Shown: positions 53,401-63,907, numbered from the stretch's first letter. The stretch is 64,000 nt of DNA from Gemella haemolysans ATCC 10379 (GCF_000173915.1 NZ_ACDZ02000004.1:16804-80803), one strand, 5' to 3'. Notes: generated by a model not told the origin, from the sequence alone. Made by a program: numbers and translations.

Positions 53401-56203
53401 TTTCTTTTTCGGCTTGAGCTTTTGTAGTTTCATCTTTGTGTAATGATGTTACTTGATCAGCTGTTAGTGGAGTAGCACCATCCCAATTGAATTTAAGTGT
53501 TGCTGCAACATTTGAATGACCTCTTAATGGTTTGCCGTCTACTGATACTGAGAATGTAATAGTTTTCTCAGTTAATTTTTCAGGACTTGTGAAGTGGAAT
53601 ACTTTTTCATGGCTTTCACCACCAAGATCAGTTCTTTCAGCTGCAGTACCATCAACAGTTAAAGTATCTACAGTTCCTACAAGAGACGCGATATTTAAAT
53701 CTTTAAATGTTAGATAGTAGTTGTAAGTATCATTTACTTTTTCAACACGAGTTTTTTCGTGTACTAATGCACCATCTGCCATTGAAGTTCTATTAGATTC
53801 ATGGAGATTATTAATTATAGCTGGAACTAAGTTATTAGCAGCTTCTTCTTTTACTTTTTCTGCAGTAGGGAAGTCTAAAGAAATAGTGTTTTCTGCATTT
53901 CTTTCTTCGAATCTAGGTTTAGCTCCACCTCTAGTTTGAACACTGATTACAGTATCTACTTGAATTTTATCTAGAAGAGAATCAGTTAAGATTTTACCTT
54001 CTTTAAGTTTAGTTGTAGCATCAACTTCAGTAAAGTTAACTTCAGTTCCTTTATAAGTAAGTTTAGAAACTGTAAATGGTTTATTACGTAGTAAGTAAGT
54101 AGAAGATTTCCCTTCTTTTACTTGGATAGTGTATTGATATTTATCTCCAACTTTTTCAACTTTTACATCTTTAACAAATGCATCTTCGTAGATTGAACTT
54201 GAATCAGTTGTTCTACCATTTAATTCTCCTTTAATAGTAGCTGGAAATGTAGTAGGAACTTTATCAGCAGCTACTTCGTGATCAGGTACTGAAGGTTTAG
54301 CAGGTGTAACTTCTTTAGGTTTTTCTACTTTAGGGAAGTCTAAAGCTATTGTACTTTCAGCAGCTCTGTCTTCGAATCTAGGTTTAGCTCCACCTTTTGT
54401 TTGAACATTTAATACAGCATCTACTTGAATTTTGTCTAGAAGAGAATCAGTTAAGATTTTCCCTTCTTTTAGTTTAGTAGCAGCATCAACTTCAGTAAAG
54501 TTAATTTCAGTTCCTTTATAAGTAAGTTTAGAAACTGTGAATGGCTTATTACGTAATAAGAAGTTAGTAGATTTTCCTTCTTTAACTTGGATAGTATATT
54601 GATACTTATCCCCAACTTTTTCAACTTTTACATCTTTAACAAATGCATTTTCATAGATTGAAGCAGTACCAGTAGTTCTACCATTTAATTCAGCTTTTAC
54701 TGTAGTAGGGAAAGTGTTAGGAACTTTATCAGCATCAACATTATGGTCAGCAGCTGTTGGTGTTGCTGGTTTTGGTTCTTCTTTTGGTTTAGTTGGTGCA
54801 GGCTTAACTGGTTTAGGTTTAGCAGGTGCAACTACATCTTCTAGTTTTACAGGTCTTTCCTTATAGTCAGTAGCTGTCTCATAGTATAGTTTTAATGTAA
54901 CAAAGTGTGACATTAAAGCACCGTTTGGATATGGAGCAGTACCGTCTAATTGAATTTTTTCTAATAGTTTATCAGTAATGATAGATCCTTCTTTTACTGA
55001 AGAATTACCATTTGTTGCTAAAGTAGTTAATGGAACATCTTTACCTTGGTATGCTACTTTATGTAATTCAAATGGATAGAATTCTCCACCTACATCAGCA
55101 AGACCTTTTTTGAATCTTAAAGTATATTTGTATTTATCTCCAACTTTTTCAACTTTAACATAGTTATCCAATGCAGAACCGTATAATGATTCTTCATCGT
55201 TGTTGTTAGCATTTCTTAAATGTCCTTGAACGTGGATAGGGAAATCTTTTTTAATAGTTCCTTTGTATTCAACGTCTTTGTTAGGATTTTCGTAAGTTGC
55301 AGCTTGATAGTTATCAGCTGTTACTTTTTTTCTAGCTAAAGATGATAAATCAAATTTTAAAGTCATTTTTTGAGTTCCAGAGTCTGGATTAATTGAAGCC
55401 ATAACAGGGACAAACACTTCAGTAAATGTTTCTAATTTATTGTTTGAATCGATTTTATTTTTATCCACATTGTAGTTAACAGTTTTAGGATAAACAGTAC
55501 GACCAGGAAATTCTTTTTTGTAGAAATTTACGAAATTGTCAGTATCACTGGCACTATAATTCTCAACTATAGTTGAGTCTTTAAACTCGCTTTTTTGAAT
55601 TTCTTTACGATTTTCATGAGTTTTATCACCATCATAGTATTTTAAGTCTCCTAAGTAACCTTTAAGTCCACCAAATGTGATAGGTTTAAATGAAACATTT
55701 ACAGAATATTGCCCATTTTTTACAATTAATTTTGTTTTATCATTGTCGATTGCAGCTGCAGCCATAGAAGGACTACCTTCTGCATCAAATTTTAAGGCTT
55801 CAGCAGTAATCTTGTATTCACCATCTTTTAAAGCTTTAACATCTTGTGCTACAGTAGCTGGTTCTTCAGCTTTAGGAGCAGTAGTTGCTGGAGCTACAAC
55901 TGATGTAGTAGCAGGGGCAGCAGCAGAGTTCGCTGCTGGAGTTGCTTGTGAATTAGTTTCCCCAGTAGTAGATGCTTGTGCTGTAGGTTGCGTAGTAGTT
56001 GTCTTCGTAGAAGAAGTTGTTGTATTTGCTACAACTGGTGTTTCTTCTGCTGCGAATGCGAAACTATCTTGATCGTATGCTTCAATTGCTGCAACAGCAG
56101 AAAAAATTGCAGTTGCTGACAAAACTTTTAATAATGTTGTATTTTTCATATTAGGAATTTTCTCCTTTATTTGTATATTATTAGATATTAAATCGTTACC
56201 ACT

Positions 56204-56255
56204 ATTATAATACAAAAAACTGTATAAATAAAGGTAAAAGTGATAATTGATATCA
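56204..56255 (-). promoter_or_regulatory. Promoter and Fur-like box of the large NEAT gene
   Basis: On the minus strand: TTTATT (56227-56232), 17 bases, TATAAT (56204-56209). TGATAATTGATATCA (56241-56255) matches 12 of 14 positions of the 7-1-7 Fur box TGATAATnATTATCA. The same layout precedes the next NEAT gene. Confidence 0.6.
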
Positions 56256-56428
56256 GATACAACCTAAAATAGATGAAATTTACAACAAAGTTTCAAAGAT
56301 AGTTCACAAGTTTGTCATAATTTAAACGTTTTTCATTCTATAAAATACAAAAATATTATTAATAAAATTTTATGAAACAATGAAAATATGGGCTTGGAAT
56401 ACCTCCAAACCCACATTTTTCTTAAATA

Positions 56429-57964
56429 TTATTTATTAAATTTTCTACGTATTACAAATGCTGCAAGAAGTGATGTTAATCCTAAGAATACTGTAGATGC
56501 AGTAGAAATACCAGTGTTTGCTAATGATTTTTTCACGTTTGCAGTTGTAGCATTAGATTTTTTCGTACCTACTGAAGTAGCTGCAAAAGTATCTTTAACT
56601 TTAGATTGTCCAAAGATATCATTGATAAGTGGTTTTTTATTAGATGTAGTAGTTGTCTCTTCAGTCAATTGTTTTTGTTCTCTAAGGTACCCTTCTAAAT
56701 CAAATTCAGGTTTTTCTAATATTGCAGCTTCACCTTTAGCAGTAATAGGACCTTGATGATTTTTAAGGTATCCTTCTAAGTCAAACTCAGGTACTTCTAG
56801 TATTGCAGCTTCACCTTTAGCAGTTACAGGAGCTTTTTCTCTTTCAAGTCTTTCTTTTTCAGTTTTTTCTTTAGCTAATCTTTCTTTTTCGATACGTTCT
56901 TTTTCAGCTTTTTCTTTAGCTAATCTTTCTTTTTCGATACGTTCTTTTTCAGCTTTTTCTTTAGCTAATCTTTCAGCTTCGATATGTTCTTTTTCAGCTT
57001 TTTCCTTAGCTAATCTTTCAGCTTCGATACGTTCTTTTTCAGCTTTTTCCTTAGCTAATCTTTCTCTTTCGATACGTTCTTTTTCAGCTTTTTCCTTAGC
57101 TAATCTTTCTCTTTCGATACGTTCTTTTTCAGCTTTTTCTTTAGCTAATCTTTCTCTTTCGATACGTTCTTTTTCAGCTTTTTCTTTAGCTAGTTTTTCT
57201 CTTTCGATACGTTCTTTTTCAGCTTTTTCTTTAGCTAGTTTTTCTGTATCTACTTTAGGTATAGTTATTGTTTTTGTAGTTAGAGAACTTAAATCGTATT
57301 TAAGAATCATACGCTGAGTACCTGAACCAGCGAATATATTTTCCATTACAGGTACGAATACTTGAGTAAATGTTTCTAGTTTATTGTTAACATCGATTTT
57401 ATTTTTATCTACATTGTAAGATAAAGTTTTAGGATATCCAGTACGTCCAGGGAATTTTTTCTTGTATACACCAATAAAAGCATCTTTTTCATTTTCTGAA
57501 TAATTTTCAATGATAGTTGTATCTTTAAAATCACTATCTTTTATTTCAGAACGATTAGCATGAGTCTTATCCCCATCATAGTATTTTAAATCTCCTAAGT
57601 ACCCTGTAAGACCTCCAAATGTAATAGGTTTAAATGAAACATTTACAGAGTATTTTCCATTTTTAACTACTAGTTTTGTTTTTTTAGTATCTAATCCAGC
57701 AGCAGCCATTGATTCTCTACCTTCTTGTGAGAAGTTTAGAGCTTCTACATTCTTTTTCTCACCTACTGACTTTATATCGTATGTACCATCTGGTAAATTC
57801 TTAACATCTTGAGGAACTGTTTTTGTTTCTACATCGCTTTGAGTGTTATTAGTAGTTGCTGCAACTTCAGTAGCGAATGCATTGTGATTATAAGATTCTA
57901 TTGCTGCGATTGCAGTGAAAATTGCAGAAGCAGAAAGAACTTTTAATAATGTTTTATTCTTCAT
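56429..57964 (-). CDS. Cell-wall NEAT protein with coiled-coil stalk
   Basis: This 511-residue protein has a signal peptide (KNKTLLKVLSASAIFTAIAAI), one NEAT domain (about 55-235, GRESMAAAGL), nine copies of a 15-residue helical repeat (ERLAKEKAEKERIER, about 245-380), two copies of TAKGEAAILExPEFDLEGYL, and a LANTG sorting signal with RRKFNK. Its NEAT domain is a close paralogue of the first one in the neighbouring large protein. The stalk would hold the NEAT domain away from the membrane. It is transcribed from a Fur-box-like promoter and is first in the NEAT series. Confidence 0.92.
   Translation of the reverse strand: MKNKTLLKVLSASAIFTAIAAIESYNHNAFATEVAATTNNTQSDVETKTVPQDVKNLPDGTYDIKSVGEKKNVEALNFSQEGRESMAAAGLDTKKTKLVVKNGKYSVNVSFKPITFGGLTGYLGDLKYYDGDKTHANRSEIKDSDFKDTTIIENYSENEKDAFIGVYKKKFPGRTGYPKTLSYNVDKNKIDVNNKLETFTQVFVPVMENIFAGSGTQRMILKYDLSSLTTKTITIPKVDTEKLAKEKAEKERIEREKLAKEKAEKERIERERLAKEKAEKERIERERLAKEKAEKERIERERLAKEKAEKERIEAERLAKEKAEKEHIEAERLAKEKAEKERIEKERLAKEKAEKERIEKERLAKEKTEKERLEREKAPVTAKGEAAILEVPEFDLEGYLKNHQGPITAKGEAAILEKPEFDLEGYLREQKQLTEETTTTSNKKPLINDIFGQSKVKDTFAATSVGTKKSNATTANVKKSLANTGISTASTVFLGLTSLLAAFVIRRKFNK
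56820..57230 (-). repeat. Nine 45-base repeats encoding the coiled-coil stalk
   Basis: In-frame 45-base units encode ERLAKEKAEKERIER with few changes. Unlike the neighbouring gene, all T-runs here keep the frame. Confidence 0.9.
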
Positions 57965-58023
57965 AATTATATAAATGTCTCCTTAAAAATTGTATTTTGT
58001 GATTATAAAATTTATCATTACTA

Positions 58024-58075
58024 TTATAATACAAAGATGTCAATTAATAAAGGAAAAAATGATAACTAATTTCAT
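58024..58075 (-). promoter_or_regulatory. Promoter and Fur-like box of the NEAT stalk gene
   Basis: On the minus strand: TTTATT (58047-58052), 17 bases, TATAAT (58024-58029). TGATAACTAATTTCA (58061-58075) matches the Fur box at about 12 of 14 positions and lies at the same distance from the -35 as at 56241-56255. A TTGACA at 58039-58044 is at the wrong spacing. Confidence 0.6.
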
Positions 58076-58247
58076 TTACAATCTAAAATACTAGAAATTT
58101 ACAATAAAGTTTCAATTTAACTTCACAAATTCGCCATATTTAAAAAGAGGTTAATTTTAAAATATAAAAAAATATTATTATAAAAAGTTCTATGATTTAA
58201 AAGTAATTTATAATTATATAAATTTTGTAAGCATTTAAACTAAATTG

Positions 58248-58276
58248 TTGACATTTCATTTTTTCTATGCTACGAT
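58248..58276 (+). promoter_or_regulatory. Promoter of the thiamine operon
   Basis: TTGACA (58248-58253), 17 bases, TACGAT (58271-58276), about 25 bases before the riboswitch. Confidence 0.75.
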
Positions 58277-58298
58277 TTAAAAAGTGAATAGAGTAAAA

Positions 58299-58380
58299 TC
58301 ACTGGGGGAGCCTTTAGGCTGAGATAACATAGTTAGACCCTTTGACCTGATCTAGATAATGCTAGCGTAGGAAACGTGAA
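58299..58380 (+). promoter_or_regulatory. TPP riboswitch
   Basis: The thi-box elements are all present: CACTGGGGGAGCC, GGCTGAGATAA, ACCCTTTGACCTGATCTAGAT, AATGCTAGCGTAGGAAACG and the closing GTGA that pairs with TCAC at the start. It binds thiamine diphosphate and turns down the tenA-thiDME operon. Confidence 0.97.
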
Positions 58381-58445
58381 TATTTTCAAAATAGAATTTA
58401 ATCCAACATAATTGGGAAATATACTATGAGTAATATATGTTTCAG

Positions 58446-58480
58446 AGTTCTCTTACGTTAGTAAGGGGACTTTTTTATTT
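58446..58480 (+). terminator. Riboswitch expression-platform terminator
   Basis: AGTTCTCTTAC pairs with GTAAGGGGACT (two G-T pairs) and is followed by TTTTTTA, 56 bases before the tenA ATG. It would form when TPP is bound. Confidence 0.85.
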
Positions 58481-58535
58481 ATCATAAGTGATATTATTTT
58501 ATACTAAAATTAAATATATTTAGGGGGATATACCT

Positions 58536-59216
58536 ATGAAACTTATTACTGAAATTATGGAAGAGAAGGCATTACCAATTGTCGATAAAATATATAATGA
58601 TGGCTTTATTCAAGGATTAATTCGTGCAGATTTATCAGAGAAAGCAGTAGAGCACTATCTGAAAGCTGATGCACTTTATTTAGAGAATTTTAGCGATATT
58701 TATGCCATTCTTTTAGCAAAAAGTAATGATAAAGTTGAAAAAAACTTTTTCTTAGGTCAGATAAATTTTGTATTAAACGAAGAAATTGCTGCACACAAAA
58801 ATTTAGCAGATTATATAGGGAGAGAGTATCAAGAGATTATCAAAGGCGGAGAGTGGTATCCATCTGCAGACCATTATATAAAACATATGTACTATAATGC
58901 ATTTGCATTCGGTATGGCTGAAGCTTTGAGCGCAATGGCTCCATGTCCATGGATTTATAAAATGGTAGCTAGAAAGATTTTAGCTAATCACAATTTAGCA
59001 GAAGATCATCCATTAAAATTCTGGGTTGAATTTTATGCTGATGGTTTAGTAGATGAAGTGCTTACTGAATATTATAAAATTATTAATCGTGAAGCTGAGT
59101 TTATGAGTGGAGAAGGTAAACAAAGGCTTATTAAAAACTTCTTAGAAAGTTGTGAACATGAACGTCGTTTCTTCAATATGGCTTATACACAAGAACGTTG
59201 GGAGTTAGAGGTATAG
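58536..59216 (+). CDS. tenA: TenA-family aminopyrimidine aminohydrolase (thiaminase II)
   Basis: This 226-residue helical protein has the TenA active-site Cys in AMAPCPWIYK and the C-terminal Glu segment SCEHERRFFNMAYTQERWE. TenA hydrolyses aminopyrimidines formed from degraded thiamine to HMP, which ThiD then phosphorylates. It is first in the operon and 3 bases before thiD. With no thiC or thiG in view, salvage rather than full synthesis is suggested. Confidence 0.95.
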   Translation: MKLITEIMEEKALPIVDKIYNDGFIQGLIRADLSEKAVEHYLKADALYLENFSDIYAILLAKSNDKVEKNFFLGQINFVLNEEIAAHKNLADYIGREYQEIIKGGEWYPSADHYIKHMYYNAFAFGMAEALSAMAPCPWIYKMVARKILANHNLAEDHPLKFWVEFYADGLVDEVLTEYYKIINREAEFMSGEGKQRLIKNFLESCEHERRFFNMAYTQERWELEV

Positions 59217-59219
59217 GGT

Positions 59220-60017
59220 ATGAGTAAACTAAATATTGCATTAACTATTGCTGGAACTGATCCAACTGGTGGAGCAGGAATTATGGCTGATTTAAAAAGT
59301 TTTCAAGCACGTGAAGTGTATGGAATGGCTGTAGTTACTAGTGTCGTTGCACAAAATACGTTAGGTGTTCAAATGATAAGAAACTTAGATTTAGATATAT
59401 TAGAAGCGCAATTAAAAAGTGTGTTTGACGATATAACACCTGATAGTATAAAAACTGGAATGATAGCAAATGCTGATATGATGAAATTAATTAAGAGATA
59501 TTTACCTAAAGATGTTCCTTATGTTGTTGATCCAGTTATGGTTGCGACAAGTGGGGATAAATTGATAGATGATGTTGCAAGAAAACATTTAAAAGAGGAG
59601 ATATTACCACTAGCAACTATTATTACACCAAATGTACCAGAAGCAGAAGAAATTGTTAATTTTAAAATATTAACAGAGGATGATGTTAATCGTGCAGGAA
59701 AGTTTATTATCGACGAAGTTGGATGTAAGTCAGTAGTTATAAAAGGTGGACATCTAACAGGAGAAGCAAAAGATTATTTATTTTTAAATGATGGAACAAA
59801 AAAAGTATGGACTAGTGAAAGATTTAAGACTAATCATACACATGGAACAGGTTGTACATTCTCAGCTGTTATTGCTGCAGAGTTAGCAAAAGGAAAAAGT
59901 ATTGTTGAAGCTGTAGAAATTGGGAAAAAATTCATTACAGCTGCAATTAAATACACACCAGAGCTAGGTCATGGAAATGGACCTGTGAATCATATAGCAT
60001 TTAAAGGAGATTTATAA
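59220..60017 (+). CDS. thiD: Hydroxymethylpyrimidine/phosphomethylpyrimidine kinase
   Basis: This 265-residue ribokinase-fold enzyme has [45 protein letters not shown] and the catalytic [18 protein letters not shown]. It phosphorylates HMP twice to HMP-PP for coupling by ThiE. It sits tightly between tenA and thiM. Confidence 0.97.
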   Translation: MSKLNIALTIAGTDPTGGAGIMADLKSFQAREVYGMAVVTSVVAQNTLGVQMIRNLDLDILEAQLKSVFDDITPDSIKTGMIANADMMKLIKRYLPKDVPYVVDPVMVATSGDKLIDDVARKHLKEEILPLATIITPNVPEAEEIVNFKILTEDDVNRAGKFIIDEVGCKSVVIKGGHLTGEAKDYLFLNDGTKKVWTSERFKTNHTHGTGCTFSAVIAAELAKGKSIVEAVEIGKKFITAAIKYTPELGHGNGPVNHIAFKGDL

Positions 60018-60019
60018 AT

Positions 60020-60802
60020 ATGACAAGTTTAAAATTATTGAAAGAGAAAGCACCGTTAGTGATTTGTATAACTAATGATGTTGTTAAGAATTTCACAGCA
60101 AATGGATTAGTAGCGTTGGGAGCATCACCAGCGATGAGTGAATATCCAGAAGACTTAGAAGATTTATTAAAATATGCTGGAGGATTATTAATCAATATTG
60201 GTACATTAACAGATGAGACTTGGAAGTTATATCAAGAAGCTCTTAAAATAGCTGAAAAATATAATGTACCTGCAGTATTAGATCCTGTAGCCTGTGGAGC
60301 CGGAGCATATAGAAAAAAAGTATCAGATGATTTAATTAACAATTACAAACTAGCAGCTATAAGAGGAAATGCTGGCGAGATTGCATCATTAGTTGGCATA
60401 AATGTAGCTTCTAAGGGAGTGGATAGTGCTGGAGTAGATAATATTGATGAAATTGCCTTAGCAGCAAATGCTAAGTTTAATATTCCAATAGTAGTAACTG
60501 GGGAAGTTGACGCTATTGCAGTTAATGGAGAAGTAATAACAATACATAACGGAAGTGCAATGATGCCTAAAGTTATTGGAACAGGATGTTTATTAGGAGC
60601 TGTATTAGCAAGCTTTATTGGATTAGAGAAAGGTGAAGAATTAAAATCACTAGAAACAGCTATGTTAGCATATAATATTGCCGGGGAAATGGCAGAAAAA
60701 CGTCCTAATGGGCATTTACCAGGAACATTTAAAGTTGAATTTATTAATGCATTATACGAAATTACAGATCAAGATATAAAAGCATTTAAAAAGGTGAAAT
60801 AA
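60020..60802 (+). CDS. thiM: Hydroxyethylthiazole kinase
   Basis: This 260-residue kinase shows [51 protein letters not shown] and the catalytic [17 protein letters not shown]. It phosphorylates salvaged hydroxyethylthiazole. The start is 2 bases after the thiD stop. Confidence 0.97.
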   Translation: MTSLKLLKEKAPLVICITNDVVKNFTANGLVALGASPAMSEYPEDLEDLLKYAGGLLINIGTLTDETWKLYQEALKIAEKYNVPAVLDPVACGAGAYRKKVSDDLINNYKLAAIRGNAGEIASLVGINVASKGVDSAGVDNIDEIALAANAKFNIPIVVTGEVDAIAVNGEVITIHNGSAMMPKVIGTGCLLGAVLASFIGLEKGEELKSLETAMLAYNIAGEMAEKRPNGHLPGTFKVEFINALYEITDQDIKAFKKVK

Positions 60803-60803
60803 G

Positions 60804-61436
60804 ATGTTTAATAAAGAACTATTAAAATTATATTTTATATGTGGAACTACTACTTGCTTAGGTAAGGACTTATATACAGTAGTTGAAGATGCTTTAAAAG
60901 GTGGAATAACTTTATTTCAATTTCGTGAAAAAGGTGAAGGAGCCTTAGAAGGTAGAGAAAAAGTAGAATTAGCAATAAAACTACAAGAACTTTGTAAAAA
61001 ATACAATGTTCCGTTTATTGTTAATGATGATATAGAGTTAGCATTAGAAATAGATGCTGACGGAGTACATGTAGGACAGGATGACCTAGGTGTTGATGAA
61101 ATTAGAAAATTAATGCCTAATAAAATAATAGGTCTTTCTATAGGAAATGAAGAAGAATTTAAACAATCCAAAGTTGAATATGTAGATTATGTTGGTGTAG
61201 GGCCTGTATATGTCACACAATCAAAAGATGATGCTGGTGGCGCTATAGGTTATGAAGGACTAGAATTAATGAGAAGATTTTTACCACAAATGCCATTAGT
61301 GGCAATTGGTGGTATTCAGACACAACATATTAAAGATATTATGAAAACAAATGTTGATGGTGTGTCTATTATATCAGCAATCTCATATTCAGATAATATT
61401 GAAAAAACTGTTCGTGAAATGATCGAACAATTCTAA
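60804..61436 (+). CDS. thiE: Thiamine-phosphate synthase
   Basis: This 210-residue TIM-barrel enzyme has FQFREKGEGALEGR, FIVNDDIELALEIDADGVHVGQDDL, YVGVGPVYVTQSKDDAG and VAIGGIQTQHIKDI. It joins HMP-PP and thiazole phosphate to thiamine phosphate. It is last in the operon; the following terminator closes it. Confidence 0.97.
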   Translation: MFNKELLKLYFICGTTTCLGKDLYTVVEDALKGGITLFQFREKGEGALEGREKVELAIKLQELCKKYNVPFIVNDDIELALEIDADGVHVGQDDLGVDEIRKLMPNKIIGLSIGNEEEFKQSKVEYVDYVGVGPVYVTQSKDDAGGAIGYEGLELMRRFLPQMPLVAIGGIQTQHIKDIMKTNVDGVSIISAISYSDNIEKTVREMIEQF

Positions 61437-61490
61437 AATTAGCCTCCAAAGTTTAATTCACCTTTTGATAACTTTCAAGTGGTGATGTAA

Positions 61491-61537
61491 AGAGTAGAGC
61501 AAAAATCCTTACCAGTTTTTGCTTCTACTCTTTTTAT
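61491..61537 (+). terminator. Terminator of the thiamine operon
   Basis: GAGTAGAGCAAAAA (61492-61505) pairs with TTTTTGCTTCTACTC (61516-61530) with a one-base bulge, followed by TTTTTA. Confidence 0.88.
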
Positions 61538-61550
61538 TTAACTAACTATA

Positions 61551-61709
61551 GAGAGAACCAAAATCTTGGTTTTAGAGAAGTAGATTTTGAGGAGTTGCTC
61601 CTGTAAAGTTTATTACATATCTAAAAGTTATTTATAAAGTAAAATCATGAATAAATAATCCATAACGTATATGAGTTATTTTAGAATGCAGAATTTTTGA
61701 ATCATACCT
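61551..61709 (-). repeat. Dispersed intergenic repeat, copy G
   Basis: On the minus strand it follows the order of copy C: ACTCATATACG-like block, ATTTACTTTATAAATAAC, TTTTAGATATGTAATAAAC and a GTTTTGGTTCTC-like end. It lies between the thiamine terminator and the hydrolase gene and accounts for most of that 363-base gap. Confidence 0.6.
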
Positions 61710-61799
61710 AGCATTATATAATTATTTGATTAATGAAGATAATAAGTATATAATTAGTGTGAAAAAAAGATTGCTAAAATAAAAGTAGGAGGAATTTTT

Positions 61800-62564
61800 A
61801 TGACAAATATAGTATTGATACATGGAACATGGTGTGACGGAAGTGTCTGGGGAGAATTTGTTAATGAATTAGAAAAATTAGGTTTAAATGTATATACTCC
61901 AACTCTAAGATATCATGATCTACCTTATAAAGAAGTAGAAAAAAAGGTAGCGGAAGTTAGTTTAGATGAATTTACCAATGATATTGTAGATTTAATAGAA
62001 ACACTAGATGAAGCTCCGATTGTATTAGGGCACTCTTTAGGGGGACTTCTTGCTCAGAAAGTTGCTATGAGGACAAAGACTAAGGGACTTATTTTAATGG
62101 GAACTGCACCTGCTGCAGGAATTTTCGCCTTTTATCCAAGTATGGTAATTTGTTTCTATAAACATTTTCTACGTTGGGGATTCTGGAAGAAATCTATGCC
62201 ACCTTATAAGCATGCCTTCTATGATTATTGTATGAACAATCAAGATGAAGCTGATAAGGAGAGAGAATTTTCTAAATTAGTTCCGGAATCAGGTTTTACT
62301 TATTTCCAAATGGCATTACCATTTTTAGACAAACAAAAAGGTGCTTATATTGATTTTGATAAGGTTAATGAACCGGTATTAGTAATAACTGGTAGTGAGG
62401 ATAAAATGGTACATCCAAATATAGCAAGAGCGACAGCAAAAAGATATAAAAATGCAACTCTAAATGTTATAGAAGGATCAGATCATATGTACGAAGCACC
62501 TAAATATCGAAACAAGACGATAGAATCAATAGATAAATGGTTAATAAGCAATAAACTAAATTAG
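61800..62564 (+). CDS. Alpha/beta hydrolase
   Basis: This 254-residue protein has the oxyanion motif LIHGTWCDGSVW, the nucleophile elbow LGHSLGGLLAQ (Ser about 83), a likely catalytic Asp in ITGSEDKMVHP and His in EGSDHMYEAP. It is a cytosolic serine hydrolase of unknown substrate. A TAGGAGG site precedes the ATG. It is a single gene. Confidence 0.9.
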   Translation: MTNIVLIHGTWCDGSVWGEFVNELEKLGLNVYTPTLRYHDLPYKEVEKKVAEVSLDEFTNDIVDLIETLDEAPIVLGHSLGGLLAQKVAMRTKTKGLILMGTAPAAGIFAFYPSMVICFYKHFLRWGFWKKSMPPYKHAFYDYCMNNQDEADKEREFSKLVPESGFTYFQMALPFLDKQKGAYIDFDKVNEPVLVITGSEDKMVHPNIARATAKRYKNATLNVIEGSDHMYEAPKYRNKTIESIDKWLISNKLN

Positions 62565-62643
62565 AAATTATTTGAAGAAATAGTTATTTATGAGAACTGT
62601 AAAGTAAATATTAGTAAATTTTCAAAAAAATTCAAAAAAAGTG

Positions 62644-62672
62644 TTGACATTTTTATTTATTGATGATAATAT
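62644..62672 (+). promoter_or_regulatory. Promoter of the metQ T-box leader
   Basis: TTGACA (62644-62649), 17 bases, TAATAT (62667-62672). Confidence 0.8.
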
Positions 62673-62679
62673 ATACTCA

Positions 62680-62980
62680 AGTTCAAAATTACCGATATTC
62701 AAATAAGTACTTTATAGGAACTTTTACAGAGAGTGTGAGCGGGTGAAAGCACACAATGCAGATTATAGAGGAAAATGGTTTGAATGGTAAAAAAAGTGAG
62801 TTTTAAAACACAAGCTTTTTTCGTAGGCGTTACGTTACAAACGCACACTATCTCGTGTATATTCTAGATGCATAGACGTTGTAGTGGTAAAGTTCGTAGT
62901 TTACGAAAAAGTAAGGTGGTACCGTGAAATTAGTTTCGCCCTTATTCTCTTAGGAGAGTAAGGGTGATTTTTTTTACATA
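62680..62980 (+). promoter_or_regulatory. T-box riboswitch upstream of metQ
   Basis: Stem I carries GAGTGTGAGCGGGTGAAAGC and TTTGAATGGT, whose ATG is a plausible Met specifier. The T-box AAGGTGGTACCGTG lies at 62913-62926, with TTTCGCCCTTA after it. The terminator pairs CCCTTATTCTC with GAGAGTAAGGG and ends in an eight-T run. Uncharged tRNA-Met should switch metQ on. Confidence 0.93.
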
Positions 62981-63032
62981 AAATTCGCAAAACCCAAAAA
63001 TAAATAGTAAAAACAAAAGGAGAAAATTATAA

Positions 63033-63890
63033 ATGAAAAAACTATTATTTTTAGTAACAAGTTTCATACTTGGAATTATATTAATTGGATGTTCAAGTGC
63101 ATCAAAAACTGAGAAAAAAGGAATCGAAGTGGATAAACTAGATCCTAGCAAACCTGTAACAGTTAAAGTTGGAGCTACTAACGTACCTCACGCTGTATTA
63201 TTAGAGCACGTTGCTCCTCAACTTGAAAAAGAAGGAATCAAATTAGACATCGTTACATACCAAGACTACTATGTACCAAACAAAACGTTAAACGATAAAG
63301 AAATCGACATTAACTACTTCCAACACGTACCATTCTTAAAAAATGCTATTAAAGAAAATGGATACAAAATTGAAGACGCTGGTGCAATTCACTTAGAGCC
63401 AATCGGATTATACTCTAAAAAAGTTAAAAATGTTAAAGACCTTAAAGAAGGTGCTAAAGTATTAGTAAGTAACAACAAATCAGAATGGGGACGCGTAATT
63501 AAATTACTAGCTTCTGAAGGATTAGTAAAAGTTAAAGATGGTGTAGATCCAGTAACAGCTACTTTCGATGATATCGCTGAAAACCCTAAAAAATTACAAT
63601 TCAGCTACGAAAATGATCCAGCATTAATGGTTAAATTCTACCAAAACGGTGAAGGTGACCTAGTTTCAATCAACGCTAACTTCGCTGTTGACGCAGGATT
63701 AAATGCAGCAACTGAACCAGTTTTAGTAGAAAAAGCTACAGATGACAACCCATATGCAAACATCGTTGTTGTTCGTGAAGGTGATAAAGACAAACCTGTT
63801 GTTAAAAAACTTGTTGCAGCTTTAAAATCTGAAGATACTCAAAAATTCATTAAAGAAAAATGGAATGGAGCAGTATTACCTGTTAAATAA
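63033..63890 (+). CDS. metQ: Methionine ABC transporter substrate-binding lipoprotein
   Basis: This 285-residue lipoprotein has a lipobox (LIGCSS) and the NlpA/MetQ fold: VGATNVPHAVLLEHVAP, VTYQDYYVPNKTLNDKEIDINYFQHVPFL, LEPIGLYSKK and NANFAVDAGLNA. It binds methionine outside the membrane for the MetNP transporter, whose genes are probably just beyond the window. The T-box leader and the MetQ hallmark motif both support methionine as substrate. AAAGGAG precedes the ATG. Confidence 0.96.
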   Translation: MKKLLFLVTSFILGIILIGCSSASKTEKKGIEVDKLDPSKPVTVKVGATNVPHAVLLEHVAPQLEKEGIKLDIVTYQDYYVPNKTLNDKEIDINYFQHVPFLKNAIKENGYKIEDAGAIHLEPIGLYSKKVKNVKDLKEGAKVLVSNNKSEWGRVIKLLASEGLVKVKDGVDPVTATFDDIAENPKKLQFSYENDPALMVKFYQNGEGDLVSINANFAVDAGLNAATEPVLVEKATDDNPYANIVVVREGDKDKPVVKKLVAALKSEDTQKFIKEKWNGAVLPVK

Positions 63891-63907
63891 TTTCATTAAA
63901 AATTTTA

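Larger units (their letters stand above)
51944..56149 (-). pseudogene. Large multi-domain NEAT surface protein, frameshifted in its coiled-coil repeats
   Basis: Read from ATG 56149 (AAAGGAG upstream; an in-frame start at 56215 has none) the product has a signal peptide, an Ala/Thr linker, a NEAT domain (about 105-270, SPSMAAAAI), three related domains (about 295-780; two with FLLRNKPFTVSKLTYKGTE-type cores) and a last NEAT (about 795-905, RTSMADGAL). The frame then breaks and stops at 53297. Three single-T losses in repeat units (53392-53395, 53247-53250, 53164-53168) restore the original frame, which continues through KAEADRLEKERLEKE-type repeats and a globular domain to LANTG and a basic tail at 51944. 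Intact, it would have about 1,400 residues. The open C-terminal part with a start runs 52591-51944. Confidence 0.8.

Noticed and set aside
58039..58044. TTGACA as -35 of the NEAT stalk gene
   Set aside because: It lies only 9 bases from the TATAAT; the paralogous promoter lacks it and uses TTTATT at 17 bases.
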